This document shows positions 60,725 to 64,000 of a DNA stretch of 64,000 bases, one piece after another. The DNA is from CAVTLG01 sp963735495 (GTDB lineage: Bacteria; Chloroflexota; Ktedonobacteria; Ktedonobacterales; Ktedonobacteraceae). The translations under genes were made by a program, and so were the position numbers. The stretch is taken from assembly GCA_963735495.1 (NCBI GenBank), contig CAVTLG010000009.1, positions 806,001-870,000 of the forward strand, read 5' to 3'. Under the pieces are notes generated by a model. The model had not been told where the DNA came from. It ran no database searches and worked only from the letters and a program-made list of their open reading frames with translations. Each line of letters starts with the position of its first letter. The stretch's first letter is position 1.

Positions 60725-61864
60725 ATGAAATTCTCGACCAAAGCCATCCACACGGGCCAGGAAGCCGATCCTTCAACGGGGGCTATCATACCTCCTATCT
60801 TTCAGACATCCACCTATGCTCTGGCTGGTATCGGAGAGCATAGAGACTTTGAGTATGCGCGTACCGGCAATCCTACGCGTAGCGCTTTGGAAGCTTGTCT
60901 GGCAGCCCTCGAAGAAGGGCAATATGGACTGGCTTTTGCCTCTGGTATGGCGGCGGAAAGCGCTATTCTCAGCCTGCTCAACAGTGCTGATCACCTCATC
61001 TCCTGCGATGATCTCTACGGCGGCACCTACCGCATGTTTGATCGTGTTTTGCGGCATACGCATATTGAGGTAAGTTATGTCACAGTGGGGAATGTGGCTG
61101 ACTACGAACAGGCTATGCGTCCCGAAACGCGTCTGGTCTGGTTGGAGAGTCCCACTAATCCTCTGCTCAGGCTGGCTGACATTCAGGCCGTGGCGGAGAT
61201 TGCCCACCGCCATGGTGCTCTGCTTGTTGTGGATAATACATTTGCTAGCCCCTATTTTCAGCAGCCGCTCCTGCTTGGCGCGGATATCGTAATGCACAGC
61301 ACGACCAAGTATATTAACGGACACAGCGATGTTCTGGGTGGCGCAGTGGTTACGAATAATACGGAAGTGTATGAGGCGCTCAAATTTCATCAGAGTGTGG
61401 CTGGCGCGGTACCAGGACCCTTTGATGCCTGGTTAACCCTGCGCGGCATAAAGACGCTAGCTATACGTATGCGTCAACACGAAGAGAATGCCAAGGCAAT
61501 CGCGCACTACCTCGCTGAGCACGCACGTGTCGAGCGCGTTTATTATCCAGGGCTAGCGGCTCATCCCGACCATGAATTAGCAAACCGTCAGATGAAAGGC
61601 TTTGGCGGGATGGTTTCGTTCCAGTTACAAGGCGAACTCGCCGACGTAGACAAAGTAGTACGCCGCTTCCGCTACTTCACCCTTGCCAAGAGCCTCGGCG
61701 GAGTCGAGTCACTCGCCTGTCATGCGGCGAGTATGACTCAGAGGTTTATTCCCAGAGAAGTGCGCGAGGCTCGTGGCCTTACCGATACCCTGGTGCGCCT
61801 CTCGGTAGGCATAGAAGACATAGAAGATCTGTTGGCTGACCTTGATCATGCTCTCGCCTGGTAA
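60725..61864 (+). CDS. Cystathionine gamma-synthase/lyase-family PLP enzyme
   Basis: A 379-residue PLP-dependent transsulfuration enzyme. Segments are FSTKAIHTGQEADPSTGAII, EYARTGNPTR, GLAFASGMAAESAILSLL, VWLESPTNPLLRLADI, VVDNTFASPYFQQPL, the PLP Lys in HSTTKYINGHSD, and the C-terminal FTLAKSLGGVESLACHAASM. It converts homoserine derivatives plus Cys to cystathionine, or cleaves cystathionine; sequence alone does not separate synthase, gamma-lyase or sulfhydrylase. AGAGGAG precedes the ATG. Confidence 0.92.
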   Translation: MKFSTKAIHTGQEADPSTGAIIPPIFQTSTYALAGIGEHRDFEYARTGNPTRSALEACLAALEEGQYGLAFASGMAAESAILSLLNSADHLISCDDLYGGTYRMFDRVLRHTHIEVSYVTVGNVADYEQAMRPETRLVWLESPTNPLLRLADIQAVAEIAHRHGALLVVDNTFASPYFQQPLLLGADIVMHSTTKYINGHSDVLGGAVVTNNTEVYEALKFHQSVAGAVPGPFDAWLTLRGIKTLAIRMRQHEENAKAIAHYLAEHARVERVYYPGLAAHPDHELANRQMKGFGGMVSFQLQGELADVDKVVRRFRYFTLAKSLGGVESLACHAASMTQRFIPREVREARGLTDTLVRLSVGIEDIEDLLADLDHALAW

Positions 61865-61917
61865 GAAGGCTGCCTGCTATGTTGTAGCGAGGAGTCGATT
61901 GCTTCTGCTGGATCTGG

Positions 61918-62229
61918 TCAGGGCAAATCGATCTCATCCAGCGAAATCAAGCCTTTCTTCAGCGCGTAGATCACCGCCTGCGTGCGATGAGCCAGTTGTA
62001 GCTTGGTCAGGATGTTGCCCACATGCGTTTTTACGGTCTCGTCGCTGACCGTCAGAGCAGTAGCAATTTCGTGGTTGGTGCGGCCAAGAGCGAGCTGACG
62101 TAGCACCTCTTGCTCGCGTTCGGTCAGTTCAGCGCTGTGTCTGCCATTATGCAGCAGTTCTTGCATGACCGCACTCGCCACCGTGGGATCAAGCAGCGAT
62201 TGGCCGCGTGCGGCTGCGCGAATAATTCA
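61918..62229 (-). pseudogene. Response regulator remnant (LuxR DNA-binding half)
   Basis: Contains a complete LuxR-type helix-turn-helix (LTEREQEVLRQLALGRTNHE through ETVKTHVGNILTKL) preceded by AAARGQSLLDPTVASAVMQE, the usual end of a NarL-type receiver. A stop follows immediately upstream (at ~62230) and the receiver domain is missing. An ATG at 62181 could still express an ~87-residue DNA-binding protein. The truncation point abuts the proC T-box region. Confidence 0.7.
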
Positions 62230-62315
62230 AGCTACACTGAAACTCAGCCCTCCAATCCTGTTGCTGAAGTTCGCAGTCCTTGACATGAAGCACTCTTCTA
62301 TGGTTAGATAAGAAG

Positions 62316-62596
62316 ACAACTTGAAGAGCAACATGCAGTGACAGGGCAGCAGTACGTCCTCCCGTGCGCACAGAGAATGACTAGTAAACAGCTGAGATAG
62401 CCAGCGTAACCTGGACCGAACCCATCCCTGAGCAATTGGTGAGAAACCAATCGGGCAACCTTTCCCGTTATCAGCAAGGTTATGAGAAGGCAATGCTCCT
62501 TGCGTTCACAAAAGGGTGAGCCAGGGTCATTGTAAACGAAGGTGGTACCACGAAAGCTCGTTCTTTCGTCCTTTTGGGACGGAAGGGCGTTTTTTT
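62316..62596 (+). promoter_or_regulatory. Proline-specific T-box riboswitch
   Basis: A tRNA-sensing leader. The T-box sequence AAGGTGGTACCACG is at 62539-62552. The terminator stem CGTTCTTTCGTCC/GGGACGGAAGGGCG with a T run ends at 62596; the antiterminator pairs AACGA with TCGTT. In Stem I, CAGGG (62342) pairs with CCCTG (62426) and GTCC (62356) with GGAC (62413). The loop carries AGTA (62351-62354) on one side and GAACCCAT on the other, placing the specifier codon CCC (Pro) at 62421-62423, followed by A. Uncharged proline tRNA should turn on proC and rocD. Confidence 0.88.
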
Positions 62597-62737
62597 ATGG
62601 CTTTGGCGGGCATCTAGTGAAGATGCGGGAGCAAAGAGCAAAGCGCGCTCGTTCGTTCTTTGCTCTGCTGTAGACCCATGTATTTGATGTTGATGAGCAC
62701 AGGCAGGGAAGCTGTCGTGCTGAAAGGAGAACCACAA

Positions 62738-63730
62738 GTGGGATTAACTCGGGAGCAACGCTTGTTTTTTCTAGGGGCAGGCTCGATAGGTGAAGCCATG
62801 CTGAAAGGTATGGTGAGCGCTCAGTTACTGCCTCCGCAGCAGATCACGGTCTGCAATCGCGCGCACCCTGCCCGTTTGCAAGCACTGGAGAGACACTATG
62901 GTGTGCATATCTGCCAGGATAAGCAGGCGGAGATTGCTCAGGCGGACATCTTGCTGCTTGCCGTCAAGCCGTTTGATCTCGTGGCGGCACTGCAAGAGAT
63001 TGCGCCCATGGTTTCTCCTCGTCAGTTGATCGTATCGGTAGTGGCGGGAGCCTCAACCCGGGTCATCGAGCAATGCCTATTGCAGTATCCTCATACGGAT
63101 CTAAAGAAAAAGGAAACGCCTGGCACGGCCCCCACGCGTTCTGATACGAGTCATTTTAGTGGAACGCTGCCGAAGAGGTCAAGTGGTTTTGCACCAGGCG
63201 CAGCCGTACCAGTGATCAGGGCCATGCCCAACACCTCAAGTTTTGTGCAGGCGTCGGCGACAGCCCTGTGTCGGGGACGTCAGGCCACAGCCGCGCACGT
63301 AGAGATAGCCAGCGACCTCTTCTCGGCGATTGGCACCTCTGAAGTAGTGGATGAAGCGCACATGGATGCCGTCACAGGTCTCTCTGGCACGGGTCCAGCC
63401 TACTTCTACTATGTGGCCGAGGCTCTACTGGAGGCTGGGCGAGCCTGTGGTCTTGCAGGAGAAACCTGTCGCGCACTGCTGGTACAAACCATGTACGGAG
63501 CAGCGAAAATGCTTCAGGAGACAGGCACCGAGCCAGCCGAACTGCGGCATCAAGTAACATCGCCCAATGGTACCACCATGGCGGCCATGGCCGTTTTAGA
63601 GCAGGGCGAGGCGCAGCAGCTCTTCTTGCAAGCGGTGCAGCGAGCGACTATGCGAGCGAGTGAGATGGGACAACAACTGGATGCATCTGTCTGCGTCACA
63701 GCGACACAAGAGCGTTCAGATAGTAAGTAG
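62738..63730 (+). CDS. proC: Pyrroline-5-carboxylate reductase with an in-frame repeat insert
   Basis: Reduces pyrroline-5-carboxylate to proline. The GTG at 62738 follows AAAGGAG and gives the expected start just before the Rossmann motif FLGAGSIGEAM. Other segments are LLLAVKPFDLVAAL, LIVSVVAGAST, AMPNTSSFVQASATAL, DAVTGLSGTGPAYFYYVAEA and LRHQVTSPNGTTMAAM. It is 330 residues, about 50 longer than usual, largely because residues ~114-152 (YPHTDLKKKETPGT...) are encoded by the repeat at 63078-63193, inserted between VIEQCLLQ and VPVIRAMPNT. The insert keeps the frame open. Whether the enzyme is active is untested. Confidence 0.9.
   Translation: MGLTREQRLFFLGAGSIGEAMLKGMVSAQLLPPQQITVCNRAHPARLQALERHYGVHICQDKQAEIAQADILLLAVKPFDLVAALQEIAPMVSPRQLIVSVVAGASTRVIEQCLLQYPHTDLKKKETPGTAPTRSDTSHFSGTLPKRSSGFAPGAAVPVIRAMPNTSSFVQASATALCRGRQATAAHVEIASDLFSAIGTSEVVDEAHMDAVTGLSGTGPAYFYYVAEALLEAGRACGLAGETCRALLVQTMYGAAKMLQETGTEPAELRHQVTSPNGTTMAAMAVLEQGEAQQLFLQAVQRATMRASEMGQQLDASVCVTATQERSDSK
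63078..63193 (+). repeat. Copy 2 of the ~117-bp repeat element, inside proC
   Basis: Closely similar to 12051-12167. It has CGCCTGG near its middle-left and CCAGGCG at its right end, a possible 7-bp inverted pair. It lies in an open proC frame and adds ~39 residues to the protein. Confidence 0.85.
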
Positions 63731-63748
63731 TATGCAGGAGGGATAGTT

Positions 63749-64000
63749 ATGAATACGCAGGAATTATTATCTTTTGAAAAAGCACATGGGGCGCGCAACT
63801 ATACGCCGATTGATGTCATGCTAACACGAGGGGAGGGTGTCTGGGTCTATGATGGAGAGGGATGCAAATACCTGGATGGATTAAGTGCCTATTCCGCTCT
63901 CAACCAGGGTCATTGTCATCCACGCCTGGTTAAGGTGATGGTTGAGCAAGTGCAGCGCCTGACCCTGACATCGCGCGCCTTCCACAATGATCAGTATCCA
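63749..64000 (+). CDS. rocD: Ornithine aminotransferase, N-terminal part (partial)
   Basis: PLP-dependent ornithine-oxo-acid transaminase, which makes glutamate semialdehyde/P5C, the substrate of ProC. The 84 residues present read MNTQELLSFEKAHGARNYTP, GVWVYDGEGCKYLDGLSAYS, ALNQGHCHPRLVKVMVEQVQ and LTLTSRAFHNDQYP, a close match to RocD family N-termini. GGAGGG precedes the ATG, 18 bp after the proC stop. It runs off the right edge. Together with proC and the Pro T-box it forms an ornithine-to-proline operon. Confidence 0.92.
   Translation, partial: MNTQELLSFEKAHGARNYTPIDVMLTRGEGVWVYDGEGCKYLDGLSAYSALNQGHCHPRLVKVMVEQVQRLTLTSRAFHNDQYP

Noticed and set aside
1..64000. tRNA or rRNA genes
   Set aside because: I looked for typical T-loop and anticodon-arm patterns and saw none; a dedicated search could still find a divergent one.

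Overview
The window looks like chromosomal DNA of a Ktedonobacteria-type Chloroflexota (Ktedonobacter or a close relative). This is inferred from gene content and is not proven: roughly balanced base composition, many dispersed hairpin repeats, several S1C proteases, three cytochromes P450, a baseplate-J-like membrane protein, a DUF815 ATPase and a decayed IscB/omega-RNA element. No rRNA, tRNA or CRISPR array was found.

Layout. 1-9.5 kb: the 5' part of a formaldehyde dehydrogenase gene, a membrane-anchored HtrA-like protease, a small protein with a PhnD-like protein, a sugar isomerase / Gfo-Idh-MocA / isomerase operon, and two proteins of unknown function. 9.8-17.1 kb: an ABC-2 exporter followed by a histidine kinase and response regulator, then two PDZ proteases coupled to a LuxR-type regulator. 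17.2-24.4 kb: a TetR-P450 operon behind a 42-bp perfect palindrome, an ATP-grasp enzyme, an IscB remnant with its omega-RNA, a GCS2-type ligase and a DUF815 ATPase. 25-28.4 kb: a large gene of about 38 tandem 20-residue repeats, broken by one frameshift. 28.5-35.1 kb: a heterodimeric ABC exporter divergent from a TetR gene, and a HEAT-repeat gene broken by a frameshift and a stop. 35.5-40.7 kb: a P450, a secreted protein and a baseplate-J-like protein. 40.86-42.6 kb: a transposon without transposase, with terminal inverted repeats and a 7-bp target duplication, carrying one coiled-coil gene. 42.7-44.9 kb: an isomerase and an amidohydrolase. 45.4-56.1 kb: an alpha-galactosidase (frameshifted), an MCP-like receptor, a sugar ABC importer with two binding proteins and no ATPase, and a divergent ROK regulator. 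56.4-60.6 kb: a P450, LutC and a LutB-LutA fusion. 60.7-64 kb: a cystathionine synthase/lyase-type enzyme, a truncated response regulator, and a proline T-box leading proC and rocD.

The most unusual content is in the repeats. A ~117-bp element sits in frame inside proC, with a second copy just upstream of a response-regulator gene. Two terminal-inverted-repeat elements lie 8 bp after stop codons, and their internal hairpin family shows compensatory base changes. One hairpin copy is read through as protein at the N-terminus of the alpha-galactosidase. At least four genes carry single-base indels and one carries an extra stop. These are either decay or sequencing errors, and read data would be needed to tell. 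Start codons were chosen mainly by ribosome-binding sites. Functions rest on motifs read by eye; no database search was run.
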